Of a stretch of DNA of 64,000 bases, positions 18,193 through 26,284 are shown piece by piece; the stretch's first letter is position 1, and each line of letters starts with the position of its first letter. This DNA is from RBC038 sp041390625 (GTDB taxonomy: Bacteria > Chloroflexota > Dehalococcoidia > UBA2979): NCBI GenBank assembly GCA_041390625.1, contig JAWKPM010000003.1, positions 222,453 to 286,452 of the forward strand, read 5' to 3'. A program made the position numbers and the translations under genes. A model generated the notes under the pieces. It was not told where the DNA came from. It saw only the letters and a list, made by a program, of their open reading frames with translations, and made no database searches.

Positions 18193-20139
18193 CTAGACGT
18201 CGAGCGTGGCGTACTTCGCGTTGCGCATGATGAAGGCCTTGCGAGGCGCCACCTCGTCGCCCATCAGGCGGGTGAAGAGCTCGTCCGCCTGCTCGGCGTC
18301 GTGCACCTCGACCTTGAGGAGGCTGCGCTTCTCCGGGTCCATCGTCGTGTCCCAGAGCTGGTCGGCGTTCATCTCGCCGAGGCCCTTGTAACGCTGGAGG
18401 CCGATGCGCTTGTCCTTGTTCCGCTCGAAGAACGCGTCGCGCTCCTCGTCGGTGTAGAGCCAGGTGACGGTGCGCCCGATCGTCGCGCTGTAGAGCGGCG
18501 GCTGGGCGATGAAGAGGTAGCCGTCGTTAATCAGCTCTGGCATGAAGCGGTAGAACAGCGTCAGCAGCAGCGTGCGGATGTGAGCGCCGTCGACGTCTGC
18601 GTCGGTCATGATGATGACCTTGTGGTAGCGCAGCTTCGAGGCGTCGTACTCGTCGCCAAAGCCGGTCCCGAGCGCCGTGATGATCGTCCGGATGTGCTCG
18701 TGCGAGAGCATCTTGTCCAGGCGCGCCTTCTCGACGTTCAGGATCTTTCCGCGCAGCGGCAGGATCGCCTGCGTGCGCCGGTCGCGCGCGCCCTTCGCTG
18801 TGCCGCCGGCCGAGTCGCCCTCGACGAGGTAGATCTCGGAGTGAGCCGGGTCCGTCTCCGAGCAGTCGGCGAGCTTGCCGGGCAGGGTCGAGCCCTCGAG
18901 GACGCCCTTGCGCTGCACAAGGTCGCGGGCCTTGCGCGCCGCCTCACGAGCGCGGGAAGCCGTCAGCGCCTTCTCGATGATGCGCCGACCGTCGGACGGA
19001 TTCTCCTCGAGGTGCTGCGAGAGGCTCGCGGCGACGACCGACTCGACGATGCCCTTCACCTCGGGGTTGCCGAGGCGGGTCTTCGTCTGCCCCTCGAACT
19101 GCGGCTCGCCGATCTTCACGCTGATGACGGCGGACAGCCCCTCGCGGACGTCGTCGCCGGACAGGTTGGGGTCGTTGTCCTTCAGGAGCTTGTTCTTGCG
19201 GCCGTAGTCGTTGAGCGCACGCGTCAGCGCCGAGCGGAAGCCGGTCAGATGGCTACCGCCATCGATGGTCTTGATGCAGTTCGCGAAGGAGTACACCGCC
19301 TCGTTGAAGCCGGCGTTGTACTGGATCGCGACCTCGACCATCGTGTCGTCGCGCTCCTCGAGGACGTAGATGGGGTTCGGGTGGAGGGCGCCCTTCTCGC
19401 GGTTGATGTGGCGCACGAAGGCCTCGACGCCTGAGTCGAAGTAGAAGTTGAGCTCGCGGCCGTCGCCGCGGAGGTCGACGAACTGAATCCAGACGCCCTT
19501 CGTCAGGTACGCCATCTCGCGGAAGCGATTCGCCAGCTCGGCGAAGTCGTAATCGAGCGTCTCGAAGATCTCGCCGTCGGGCAGGAAGCGAATCGTCGTG
19601 CCGGAGTCGGCCGGCTTCTCTCCGCGCACCTTCTCGATGTCGCCAGCCGGTGCGCCGCGATGGTAGCTCTGGCGGTAGAGTGCTCCGCCCGTGCGGACCT
19701 CGGCGGTCAGCTCTGTCGAGAGCGCGTTCACCACTGAGGCGCCGACGCCGTGGAGGCCGCCGGACACCTTGTAGCCACCACCGCCGAACTTGCCGCCGGC
19801 GTGGAGCACGGTGAGCACGGTCTCGAGGGCGGAGAGCCCGGTCTTCTGGTGGCGGTCGACGGGGATGCCGCGCCCGTTGTCCTTCACCGAGACGTGCCCA
19901 TCGGGCTCGATGGTGATCTCGACGCGGTCGCAGAAGCCGGCCATCGCCTCGTCGATCGCGTTGTCCACGATCTCGTAGATGAGGTGGTGCAGGCCGCGCG
20001 AGTCGGTGGAGCCGATGTACATGCCGGGGCGACGACGGACGGCCTCGAGCCCCTCGAGCACCTGGATGCTGGAGGCGTTGTACGAGCCGTCGTTCTGTGC
20101 GCGGCCGTTGCGGCCGGTGTCACGGGTGGCGGTCGTCAT
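18193..20139 (-). CDS. gyrB: DNA gyrase subunit B
   Basis: ATPase subunit of the type II topoisomerase that introduces negative supercoils. The GHKL ATP site is seen in EIVDNAIDEA and DNGRGIPV, the lid in GGLHGVGASVVNALS, the TOPRIM block in EGDSAGG and DADVDGAHIRTLL. It ends with the usual short tail after MGDEVAPRKAFI. The ATG at 20139 gives 648 residues, normal for GyrB without insertion. ParE is a formal alternative, but no parC/gyrA lies nearby to decide. Confidence 0.93.
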   Translation of the reverse strand: MTTATRDTGRNGRAQNDGSYNASSIQVLEGLEAVRRRPGMYIGSTDSRGLHHLIYEIVDNAIDEAMAGFCDRVEITIEPDGHVSVKDNGRGIPVDRHQKTGLSALETVLTVLHAGGKFGGGGYKVSGGLHGVGASVVNALSTELTAEVRTGGALYRQSYHRGAPAGDIEKVRGEKPADSGTTIRFLPDGEIFETLDYDFAELANRFREMAYLTKGVWIQFVDLRGDGRELNFYFDSGVEAFVRHINREKGALHPNPIYVLEERDDTMVEVAIQYNAGFNEAVYSFANCIKTIDGGSHLTGFRSALTRALNDYGRKNKLLKDNDPNLSGDDVREGLSAVISVKIGEPQFEGQTKTRLGNPEVKGIVESVVAASLSQHLEENPSDGRRIIEKALTASRAREAARKARDLVQRKGVLEGSTLPGKLADCSETDPAHSEIYLVEGDSAGGTAKGARDRRTQAILPLRGKILNVEKARLDKMLSHEHIRTIITALGTGFGDEYDASKLRYHKVIIMTDADVDGAHIRTLLLTLFYRFMPELINDGYLFIAQPPLYSATIGRTVTWLYTDEERDAFFERNKDKRIGLQRYKGLGEMNADQLWDTTMDPEKRSLLKVEVHDAEQADELFTRLMGDEVAPRKAFIMRNAKYATLDV

Positions 20140-20270
20140 CGAGTATCCAATCCACGATGCGGCGATGGTGCCGAGAGGCACATGGCGGCGCGAGATGCGG
20201 GGTCGAGCAGGTGGGGCGGCGTCGGAGGAGCGGTAGATCGAGCGCTGAAACGCGGTACACCCACGTACGC

Positions 20271-20279
20271 ATTCTAACA
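20271..20279 (-). promoter_or_regulatory. extended -10 promoter for gyrB
   Basis: On the minus strand TGT-TAGAAT (one mismatch to TATAAT plus the TGN extension), 132 nt upstream of the gyrB ATG. No -35 match is seen. Confidence 0.45.
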
Positions 20280-20451
20280 TGAAACGCAGTACGGGCCCGG
20301 CGAATCCGAGGTCCGGCGACCGCGTTCAGCACGCGACGTAGGTCGATCGTCGGATTGGCGCCGACTCTACGCGATTCGAAGAGGAGTGGACCTCGTTTGT
20401 ACTCACGTATGCGCTCGATTTCACCCTCGAGTGGCCCCCGCTCGCTCGCCG

Positions 20452-20457
20452 TATCAT
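20452..20457 (+). promoter_or_regulatory. -10 hexamer placing the trmO mRNA start at its ATG
   Basis: TATCAT, then exactly 6 nt, then ATG; no ribosome site. Probable leaderless mRNA. Confidence 0.5.
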
Positions 20458-20463
20458 GACGCG

Positions 20464-20910
20464 ATGAGCCAGGACCCCATCGAGTTGCAGCCGATCGGTA
20501 TCGTCCGGAACGGTGAGACGGACGTCGCACGGCAAGACTGGTCGCGCGTCCGCAGCACGATCGAGCTGGCGCCCGACCTCGCCGAGGCGCTACTCGGCCT
20601 CGAGGGGTACACGCACCTCATCGTGCTTGGCTGGCTCGACGAGATCCCCGCGGAGCTACGGGCGCGTCGGCAGGCGTATCCGGCCGGCGACGAGCGGCTG
20701 CCGCTGCAGGGCGCGCTCGCGCTGCGAGGCGGTGCGCGGCCGAACCCGATCTCGTTCACGGTCTGCCGCCTTCGCCGCATCGAGGGCGCATCCATCGAGG
20801 TCGAGGGGCTCGACCTCGTCGACGGCACGCCGGTCCTCGATGTGAAGCCGTACATCGCGTACTACGACGCCGAGCCGAAGGCGAAGATCCCGAAGTGGGC
20901 CGGTGGCTAG
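20464..20910 (+). CDS. trmO: tRNA (N6-threonylcarbamoyladenosine37-N6)-methyltransferase, TrmO/YaeB family
   Basis: Member of the UPF0066/TsaA family, which methylates t6A37 of some tRNAs. The 148-residue protein shows the family beta-barrel blocks IGIVRNG, YTHLIVLGWLD, RGGARPNPISFTVCRL and DGTPVLDVKPYIAYYD. No C-terminal extension is present, as in the short bacterial and archaeal forms. Its stop overlaps the next gene by 8 nt. Its start appears leaderless. Confidence 0.88.
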   Translation: MSQDPIELQPIGIVRNGETDVARQDWSRVRSTIELAPDLAEALLGLEGYTHLIVLGWLDEIPAELRARRQAYPAGDERLPLQGALALRGGARPNPISFTVCRLRRIEGASIEVEGLDLVDGTPVLDVKPYIAYYDAEPKAKIPKWAGG

Positions 20911-21700
20911 GTCCCGCGGCCCATCGTCGAGGCGGCGGTCGAGCCGTCGAGGCCTTGCGGCCGGTGCGACAGGGCGCGAGGGTGCGCCAAGATCGCCCGC
21001 GCGCCGGTTGCCGAGCCGCGCACGCCTCGAAACGGTGTACCGCGCACTAGTCGAGATGCACGGGCCACAGCAATGGTGGCCGCACGCCGATGAGGACGGC
21101 CGCCTCGAGATCTGCCTCGGCGCGATCCTGACGCAGAACACCTCGTGGCGCGCCGCTGCGACGTGCCTCGAGCGGCTGCGAGCCGCCGACGCATGGTCGT
21201 TCGAGGCGATTCTCGAGCTGCCGCAGGACGTGCTCGCCGACCTCGTGAGGCCCTCGGGGCACTTCAACACCAAGGCACGGAAGCTGCAGGAGTTCGCGCG
21301 CGCGGTCATCGAGGGCTACGGCGGCTCGCTCGACATCCTGCTCGACGGCGACGCGACCGAGGTGCGCTCGCGACTCCTCGAGATCTGGGGCATCGGACCG
21401 GAGACGGCCGACGCGATCACGCTCCATGCCGCGAAGCTGCCGACCTTCGTCGTTGATGCGTACTCGTACCGGCTCTTCGAGCGCCTCGATCTCGCGCCCG
21501 GCGAGCGGAAGTACGAGCTGTATCGCGAGTTCCTGCTTGGACGCATCGGTCCGGACATCGAGCGGCTGAACGAGTGGCACGCGCTAATCGTCCGCCACGG
21601 CCAGGGCATCTGCACCCGCAGCAACCCGCGATGCGAGGAGTGCCTGCTCTTGCCTCGTTGCCCGTTCGGGCGGGGTGAGACGCGCCTCAACCCTCGCTAG
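20903..21700 (+). CDS. HhH-GPD [4Fe-4S] DNA glycosylase, MagIII-like
   Basis: Endonuclease-III-fold base-excision glycosylase of 265 residues with a basic N-terminal arm. It has the hairpin WGIGPETADAI, the catalytic aspartate in FVVDAYSYR, and a C-terminal cluster C-x6-C-x2-C-x5-C for [4Fe-4S]. The lysine that makes endonuclease III a bifunctional AP lyase (in GxKTA) is replaced by Glu (GPETA). That pattern, with the phrases FNTKARKLQEFA and VVDAYSYRL, resembles 3-methyladenine glycosylase III. I therefore infer a monofunctional alkylbase glycosylase. The GTG overlaps trmO by 8 nt; a shorter start at the VYRALVEM block is possible. Confidence 0.8.
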   Translation: MARSRGPSSRRRSSRRGLAAGATGREGAPRSPARRLPSRARLETVYRALVEMHGPQQWWPHADEDGRLEICLGAILTQNTSWRAAATCLERLRAADAWSFEAILELPQDVLADLVRPSGHFNTKARKLQEFARAVIEGYGGSLDILLDGDATEVRSRLLEIWGIGPETADAITLHAAKLPTFVVDAYSYRLFERLDLAPGERKYELYREFLLGRIGPDIERLNEWHALIVRHGQGICTRSNPRCEECLLLPRCPFGRGETRLNPR

Positions 21701-21724
21701 GCTGTCGGCAGAAGGCGAGGCAGC

Positions 21725-22282
21725 ATGGAGCTGTACGAGGCGATTCATGGGCGGCGCGACATCGAGGCGTTTGGTGAAGCGTGCCCGCCTCGGGAGACGG
21801 TCGAGCGGCTGATCGAGGCCGCGACGTGGGCGCCGAACCACCACCACACGGAGCCGTGGCGCTTCCACGTGCTCGCCGGTGGAGGACGCGAGGAGATGGC
21901 GGACGCCGTTGGTGCCTGGCTTGTCGAGCAGGGCGCCGGCGAAGGGCCGCCTCGGTCCGCCCGCTCGAAGCTCATGCGCTCGCCCGTCGTGATCGCCGTC
22001 GTGCAGCACGGCTCGCCCGATGACCCGGAGCGCGATCGCGAGGACTACGCCGCCTGCTACTGCGCGATCCAGAATCTGCTGCTCGCGGCCCACGCCGAGG
22101 GCCTCGTCGCTCACCTCAGCACCGGCGCCCTGACGACCTACGAGGGCGCGCGCGCCTTCCTCGAGGTGGGAGCGGCGGACCGCATCGTCGCCTACATCAA
22201 CCTCGGCTACGGGCGCGTCGACGCCGAGCCGAAGGCAGGCGTGCGCGAGCCAGCCGTCGTCGGTTGGCACTGGCCAGACTGA
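21725..22282 (+). CDS. nitroreductase-family protein
   Basis: A 185-residue FMN-dependent oxidoreductase of the nitroreductase superfamily. The N-terminal RRDIEAFGEACPPRETVERL block with ATWAPNHHHTEPWRF and the later CAIQNLLLAAHAEGL block fit YdjA-like short members. It probably acts as an NAD(P)H:flavin or nitro-group reductase; substrate unknown. ATG with an AAGGCGAGG ribosome site. It has its own TAGGCT -10-like hexamer just after the glycosylase stop. Confidence 0.85.
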   Translation: MELYEAIHGRRDIEAFGEACPPRETVERLIEAATWAPNHHHTEPWRFHVLAGGGREEMADAVGAWLVEQGAGEGPPRSARSKLMRSPVVIAVVQHGSPDDPERDREDYAACYCAIQNLLLAAHAEGLVAHLSTGALTTYEGARAFLEVGAADRIVAYINLGYGRVDAEPKAGVREPAVVGWHWPD

Positions 22283-22304
22283 TGTCCGCGGTGCGCCCGT
22301 CGGG

Positions 22305-22667
22305 TTAGGCGGGCTGGAAGATCTCGATCGCGTTCCCCGATGGGTCCTCGAGCAGGATCTGGCTGCCGCCGGGACCGCTGAGGATGTCGTTGCGGAACGG
22401 CAGGCCGGCCTCGCGCAGGTGAGCGACCGTCGCCTCGATGTCATCGACCTCGACGACGAAGCGGTTCCAGCCTCCGGGCTCCGGCAAGCGGCCGTCTGGC
22501 ATCGGGCGGGACGCCGAGGCCGGCGGGCCCGCCAGCCAGAGTGTGAGATCGCCTCGGCCGATGATCGCCATCGCGCCGAACTGCTGGCGCACCTCGAAGC
22601 CCAGGTGCGAGCAGTAGAAGTCGACCGACTCGGGCACGTCGCGGACGATGTAGCGCACGGTCGCCAT
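22305..22667 (-). CDS. VOC/glyoxalase-family protein
   Basis: A 120-residue vicinal-oxygen-chelate protein: two beta-alpha-beta-beta-beta modules with VPESVDFYCSHLGFEV in the first and LLEDPSGNAIEIFQ at the end. The terminal Glu before IF is the usual metal ligand position. Function unknown (dioxygenase, isomerase or resistance protein). The ATG at 22667 follows a perfect GGAGGT; upstream in-frame codons are not part of the fold. Confidence 0.8.
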   Translation of the reverse strand: MATVRYIVRDVPESVDFYCSHLGFEVRQQFGAMAIIGRGDLTLWLAGPPASASRPMPDGRLPEPGGWNRFVVEVDDIEATVAHLREAGLPFRNDILSGPGGSQILLEDPSGNAIEIFQPA

Positions 22668-22761
22668 CAGGACCTCCGATCGCGGTGGACGTCGCATCGT
22701 AGTCGAGCGAGACCTCGATGAGCGGCGTGTCCGAGGCGTTGCGCGGGCAGAGCCGCCCGCA

Positions 22762-22767
22762 GAGACT
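22762..22767 (+). promoter_or_regulatory. -10 hexamer placing the ychF mRNA start at its ATG
   Basis: GAGACT followed by 6 nt and the ychF ATG. Only the A2 and T6 positions fit the consensus, so this is a weaker member of the leaderless set. Confidence 0.35.
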
Positions 22768-22773
22768 GGGCGC

Positions 22774-23865
22774 ATGGACCTGGGCATCATCGGCCTCGCG
22801 CGCTCCGGCAAGACCTCGTTCTTCAACGCGGTGACCCGCGGCACGGCCGAGGTGGGCGCGTACTCCGCTCGGAACGAGCCGAACATTGGCGTCGTGCACG
22901 TCCCCGACTCGCGCGTCGATGCGCTCGCGGGGGTGTTCCACCCGAAGAAGACGACCTACGCCGAGATTCGTTTCGTCGATTACCCGGTGACGGGCTTCGG
23001 CGCAGAGGGGCCGGCCGCGAAGTACCTCGCGGAGCTCGCCGGGCTCGATGCGCTCGTGCACGTCGTGCGGGCCTTCGAGGACGAATCGGTGCCGCACCCC
23101 GAGGTCAGCATCGATCCGCACCGCGACATCGAGGCGCTGGACCTCGAGCTGACGTTCGCCGACCTCGCGCTGATCGAGCGCCGCCTGACCCGCCTCGAGG
23201 CGGAGATGCGGGCGGTGAAGGCGGGCGAGCGCGGGCAGCTCGAGCGGGACCGTGACCTCCTCGGCCGCCTCAAAGAGGCGCTCGAGGCCGGGCAGGCGAT
23301 CCGCACACTGGAGTTCACCGAGGACGAGGCGCGGTCGTTGAACGCGTACCAGTTCGTCACGCGCCGCCCTCAGCTGCTCGTCGTGAACATCGGCGAGGGC
23401 GACCTCGGAAGCGCCGAGGACATCCAGGCGGAGTACGCCGCTCGCTACACGACCCCGGCCGTCTCGGTCGTCGCGCTCTGCGCGAAGATCGAGGCCGAGC
23501 TCTCGCGCCTCGAGCCAGCCGAGGCGGCGGAGTTCCGTCGCGACCTCGGGCTCGCCGACGCCTCACCGCTCGACCGGGCGATCCGCACGGCGTACGAGCT
23601 GCTCGGTCTGCAGTCCTTCCTGACGGCCGGCGAGGACGAATGTCGGGCGTGGACGGTCGCTCGCGGCGCCAGTGCGCCCGAGGCGGCGGGTAAGATTCAC
23701 TCGGACCTCGAGAAGGGCTTCATTCGCGCCGAAGTCGCGCGCTGGGATGAGCTTGTCGAGGCCGGGTCGACCGCGGAGCTGAAGAAGCGCGGGCGGCTGC
23801 GCACGGAAGGCAAGTCCTACGTCGTCCAGGACGGCGACGTCCTGAACATCCTGTTCAACCTCTAG
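22774..23865 (+). CDS. ychF: YchF/OLA1-family ATPase
   Basis: Ribosome-associated P-loop ATPase of the Obg branch that prefers ATP. The G1 loop reads GLARSGKTS instead of the usual GxPNVGKS, DYPVTG is the G3 region, and the C-terminal TGS-like domain ends in VVQDGDVLNILFN. A coiled-coil region lies in the middle (RLTRLEAEMRAVKAG). At 363 residues the length is normal. The altered G1 is typical of a YchF subgroup also seen in deep-branching bacteria, and nucleotide preference may differ. The start appears leaderless. Confidence 0.85.
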   Translation: MDLGIIGLARSGKTSFFNAVTRGTAEVGAYSARNEPNIGVVHVPDSRVDALAGVFHPKKTTYAEIRFVDYPVTGFGAEGPAAKYLAELAGLDALVHVVRAFEDESVPHPEVSIDPHRDIEALDLELTFADLALIERRLTRLEAEMRAVKAGERGQLERDRDLLGRLKEALEAGQAIRTLEFTEDEARSLNAYQFVTRRPQLLVVNIGEGDLGSAEDIQAEYAARYTTPAVSVVALCAKIEAELSRLEPAEAAEFRRDLGLADASPLDRAIRTAYELLGLQSFLTAGEDECRAWTVARGASAPEAAGKIHSDLEKGFIRAEVARWDELVEAGSTAELKKRGRLRTEGKSYVVQDGDVLNILFNL

Positions 23866-23873
23866 GCGGAGGC

Positions 23874-24266
23874 ATGCCGGGATGGCTCCAGGTCATCCTC
23901 GGTCTCGCGGCGCTGATCCTCGTGCTGCTCGCGCTGGCGGCGTGGATCGCATGGCGCGACCCGCGCGTGCGCCTCGTGATGCGCCTGTTGTGGCGGCTCC
24001 GTAGCCCGCAACGGGTGCGGGCCATCTGGGCGGTGGCGCGCGATCCTCGAGTGCCGTGGGTCGCACGAGCGATCCCGATCGTCCTCGTGGCGTATCTCGC
24101 GATGCCCTTCGATGTCATCCCGGACTTCATCCCCGTCCTCGGGCAGCTCGATGACGCAGCGGTCGTTGGGTTCGCGATCTGGCTGCTCGTGCGGCTCGTA
24201 CCGGAGGAAGTGATCGAGGAACACCTGCGACCGCCGCAGAACGGCGGTGATGCGGGGGCCGTATGA
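23874..24266 (+). CDS. DUF1232 membrane protein
   Basis: A 130-residue protein with an N-terminal membrane helix and the YkvA/DUF1232 signature PFDVIPDFIPVLGQLDDAAV followed by a second hydrophobic helix. Function unknown. It lies 8 nt after ychF and is the first of two tandem DUF1232 genes. Confidence 0.75.
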   Translation: MPGWLQVILGLAALILVLLALAAWIAWRDPRVRLVMRLLWRLRSPQRVRAIWAVARDPRVPWVARAIPIVLVAYLAMPFDVIPDFIPVLGQLDDAAVVGFAIWLLVRLVPEEVIEEHLRPPQNGGDAGAV

Positions 24267-24296
24267 TCCGCGGGCCATCGAAGGGCGGTGGGCCGA

Positions 24297-24725
24297 ATGC
24301 CCGTCCTGATCGCGCTACTCGTGCTGCTCGGCCTCACGCTGGCCCTCGGTTGGCTCGGGCTTGCCTCGGAGCGCGCGCCTCGCGTGGCGGCGGTGCTGCC
24401 GAGGCTCAATCGCCTCTCGCACGGGCAACGAGGGCGCCTCGGCGTCTGGGTCGCGAAGGACCCTCGCTTTCCGTGGGGGATCCGCATTCTCCCGCTGACC
24501 GCGTTCGTCTACTGGGTGACGCCGATCGACCTCATTCCCGACGGCATCCCACGCATCGGCTACCTCGACGACCGCGCCATCCTCGCGCTGTCGCTGCGCC
24601 TCGCGCTGCGAGGACGGGGCGCCGAGTACTTCGAGGAGCACCTCCAGCGGGTCGAGTACCTGCAGGAGCTGCGCGACGCGCAGGACGAGGGGGCACCCGA
24701 AGAAGAGGACCCCGCGCCGCTATGA
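24297..24725 (+). CDS. DUF1232 membrane protein, second copy
   Basis: A 142-residue paralog of the preceding gene with the same layout: N-terminal helix, VTPIDLIPDGIPRIGYLDDR motif, and an acidic C-terminus (EEHLQRVEYLQEL then EEEDPAPL). The two copies have diverged well outside the motif. ATG at 24297; an in-frame GTG at 24288 is also possible. Confidence 0.7.
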   Translation: MPVLIALLVLLGLTLALGWLGLASERAPRVAAVLPRLNRLSHGQRGRLGVWVAKDPRFPWGIRILPLTAFVYWVTPIDLIPDGIPRIGYLDDRAILALSLRLALRGRGAEYFEEHLQRVEYLQELRDAQDEGAPEEEDPAPL

Positions 24726-24726
24726 T
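24721..24726 (+). promoter_or_regulatory. -10 hexamer placing the xdhC mRNA start at its ATG
   Basis: TATGAT (one mismatch to TATAAT), 6 nt, then ATG at 24733. It overlaps the end of the second DUF1232 gene. No ribosome site; probable leaderless mRNA. Confidence 0.5.
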
Positions 24727-24732
24727 GCGCCG

Positions 24733-25596
24733 ATGAATCAGGCTCCCCAGTCCGCCTTCGATCCCGAGGCAGCACGCCAGATCGTGGAGGCGGTCGAACA
24801 GGCCCTCGACGGCGGCTCGCCCGTGGCGGTCGCGACCGTGACGCACCCGCACGACACCTCGCTGCGGCCGGGCGCGAAGCTCCTCGTGCGTCCCGACGCC
24901 GAGCGGCTCGGCGCGATCGACGGCGGGTCGCTCGATGAGCAGATCGCCTCGATCGCTCTCGAGCAGATGACGACCCTCCCTCGGATCAACGTGCAGACGC
25001 TCTGGATCGCGCCGGACGGCGGCATCGCGAATCGACGTTCGCAGGCAGCGGCGGGCGCGGCGACGGTGATGGTCGAGCTCTTCGAGGCGCCGGCGCGCCT
25101 CGTGATCGTGGGTGCAGGCCACGTCGGACTCGCGTTGGCGACCGTGGGCGAGCAGTGCGGCTTCTCGGTGGCCGTCTTCGACGACCGCGAGGACTTCGCG
25201 AACCGCGAGCGCCTGCCGATGGCCGATCACGTCTACGCTGGCGACCTCGATGTGGGCCTCGAGGAGTTCGGCCTCGGTGGGTCGGACTACATCGTGCTGG
25301 TGTCGCGCGGTCACCAGGTCGATGAGCTGGCGCTTCGACGCACGGTGGGCCGCGGCGCCGCCTACGTCGGGATGATCGGGAGTCGACGCCGCACGGGCAC
25401 GGTGCTGGCGCACCTCCTCGAGGACGGCTTCGCCCGCGAAGACCTCGAGGCCGTGCATACGCCCATCGGGATCGACATCGGAGCGGAGACGCCGGAGGAG
25501 ATCGCAGTCTCGATCATGGCGGAGATCATCATGGTGCGGCGGGGCGGCACCGGTGAGCAGATGAAGACGCGCCGAGGACCCCTCGGAACGACATAA
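24733..25596 (+). CDS. XdhC/CoxI-family maturation protein with Rossmann domain
   Basis: Two-part protein of 287 residues. The N-terminal XdhC_CoxI-type segment (VAVATVTHPHDTSLRPGAKLLV) is followed by a C-terminal XdhC_C Rossmann domain with VIVGAGHVGLALA and MIGSRRRTGTVLAHL. Family members bind the molybdenum cofactor, protect it during sulfuration and insert it into xanthine- or CO-dehydrogenase-type enzymes. A hairpin terminator follows at 25726. Together with the small XdhC, MoxR and VWA genes downstream it forms a maturation set, but no hydroxylase structural genes are in the window. Confidence 0.85.
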   Translation: MNQAPQSAFDPEAARQIVEAVEQALDGGSPVAVATVTHPHDTSLRPGAKLLVRPDAERLGAIDGGSLDEQIASIALEQMTTLPRINVQTLWIAPDGGIANRRSQAAAGAATVMVELFEAPARLVIVGAGHVGLALATVGEQCGFSVAVFDDREDFANRERLPMADHVYAGDLDVGLEEFGLGGSDYIVLVSRGHQVDELALRRTVGRGAAYVGMIGSRRRTGTVLAHLLEDGFAREDLEAVHTPIGIDIGAETPEEIAVSIMAEIIMVRRGGTGEQMKTRRGPLGTT

Positions 25597-25653
25597 AACA
25601 ACCTCGGCAAGGGCTTCCCACGAGGTGTATCGTTGAATCTGTCGCAGGAGTGA

Positions 25654-25679
25654 TTCGGCGGACGCAAATGACCGCCGAA
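25654..25679. promoter_or_regulatory. 8-bp inverted repeat in the XdhC intergenic region
   Basis: TTCGGCGG and CCGCCGAA with a 10-nt loop, immediately followed by an overlapping AGCGG/CCGCT repeat (25679-25692). Possibly RNA structure or protein sites; role unknown. Confidence 0.4.
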
Positions 25680-25725
25680 GCGGATACCCGCTCCGACGGC
25701 CATTCAATCGCCAGTTCCCTCTGGG

Positions 25726-25759
25726 GCACGGGGGTCGAGAAATCGGCCCTCGTGCTTTT
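25726..25759 (+). terminator. Rho-independent terminator
   Basis: GCACGGGGG / CCCTCGTGC form a 9-bp stem (one G-U) with a 12-nt loop, followed by TTTT. It closes the xdhC transcript. It is the best U-tailed terminator seen in the window. Confidence 0.75.
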
Positions 25760-25862
25760 GTACAGGGGATACGGTGCGCGGCACCGCCTCGGATCTGTCG
25801 GATTCCCGCGAACTCCAGATCGTGACCACGGCCGTCATGCGAGGCGCACCGTCCGAACTTGC

Positions 25863-25897
25863 TACAATTGATGTGGTCCGAGCGCGTGAAACGCGCT
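25863..25897 (+). promoter_or_regulatory. promoter element and leader hairpin of the small XdhC gene
   Basis: TACAAT (25863-25868, one mismatch) preceded by TTGC. Downstream is a perfect 7-bp hairpin AGCGCGT-GAA-ACGCGCT (25881-25897), 7 nt before the GAGGAGG ribosome site. The hairpin may be an operator or an mRNA structure controlling translation. Confidence 0.5.
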
Positions 25898-25916
25898 GGA
25901 TCACGAGGAGGTCGAG

Positions 25917-26231
25917 ATGTCCAAGGAACTCTTCGCCGAGATCCGGAAGGCGCAGCAGTCGGGCGAGGTCCGCGTGCTCGCGACCGTCGCCGACACTCGC
26001 GGCTCGACTCCCCGCAAGGCAGGGGCACACCTGCTCCTGCGGCCGGATGGCACCTTCAGCGGCACCATCGGCGGCGGCTGTGGCGAAGCCGAGGTGTGGC
26101 AGGAAGCCATGCTGACGATGCAGGATGGCACGCCGCGCCTGGTGACCGTGGATCTGACCGAGCCCGTCGACGGCGAGGACAAGATCTGCGGCGGCGTCAT
26201 GGACGTGTTCATCGAGCGCGTTTCCGGCTAG
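25917..26231 (+). CDS. stand-alone XdhC/CoxI domain protein
   Basis: A 104-residue protein consisting only of the XdhC_CoxI domain: VLATVADTRGSTPRKAGAHL, then GTIGGGCGEAEVW and a cysteine in DKICGGVMDVFIE. In longer relatives this domain binds or hands over the cofactor, and the Cys of GGGCGE is conserved. With the Rossmann-containing protein upstream, the usual one-chain factor looks split into two genes. Strong ribosome site GAGGAGG. The MoxR gene follows after 53 nt. Confidence 0.85.
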   Translation: MSKELFAEIRKAQQSGEVRVLATVADTRGSTPRKAGAHLLLRPDGTFSGTIGGGCGEAEVWQEAMLTMQDGTPRLVTVDLTEPVDGEDKICGGVMDVFIERVSG

Positions 26232-26284
26232 GCTTGCCGGCCTCCGGCACCACCCCATCGAGCCGAGTTCACACCGGACGGGCA

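Larger units (their letters stand above)
20140..20463. other. divergent gyrB/trmO intergenic region
   Basis: A 324-bp gap without a convincing gene. It carries the gyrB extended -10 element and, at its right end, the hexamer TATCAT placed 6 nt before the trmO start. Nothing else was recognised. Confidence 0.55.
25597..25916. other. intergenic region between the two XdhC genes
   Basis: A 320-bp gap with no convincing gene. From left to right it holds an inverted repeat pair (25654-25692), the terminator at 25726-25759, the TACAAT promoter element at 25863, and a leader hairpin at 25881-25897. Confidence 0.65.

Noticed and set aside
17134..19434. 766-codon plus-strand frame opposite gyrB
   Set aside because: Shadow of gyrB and its neighbours; no recognisable motif and no ribosome site.
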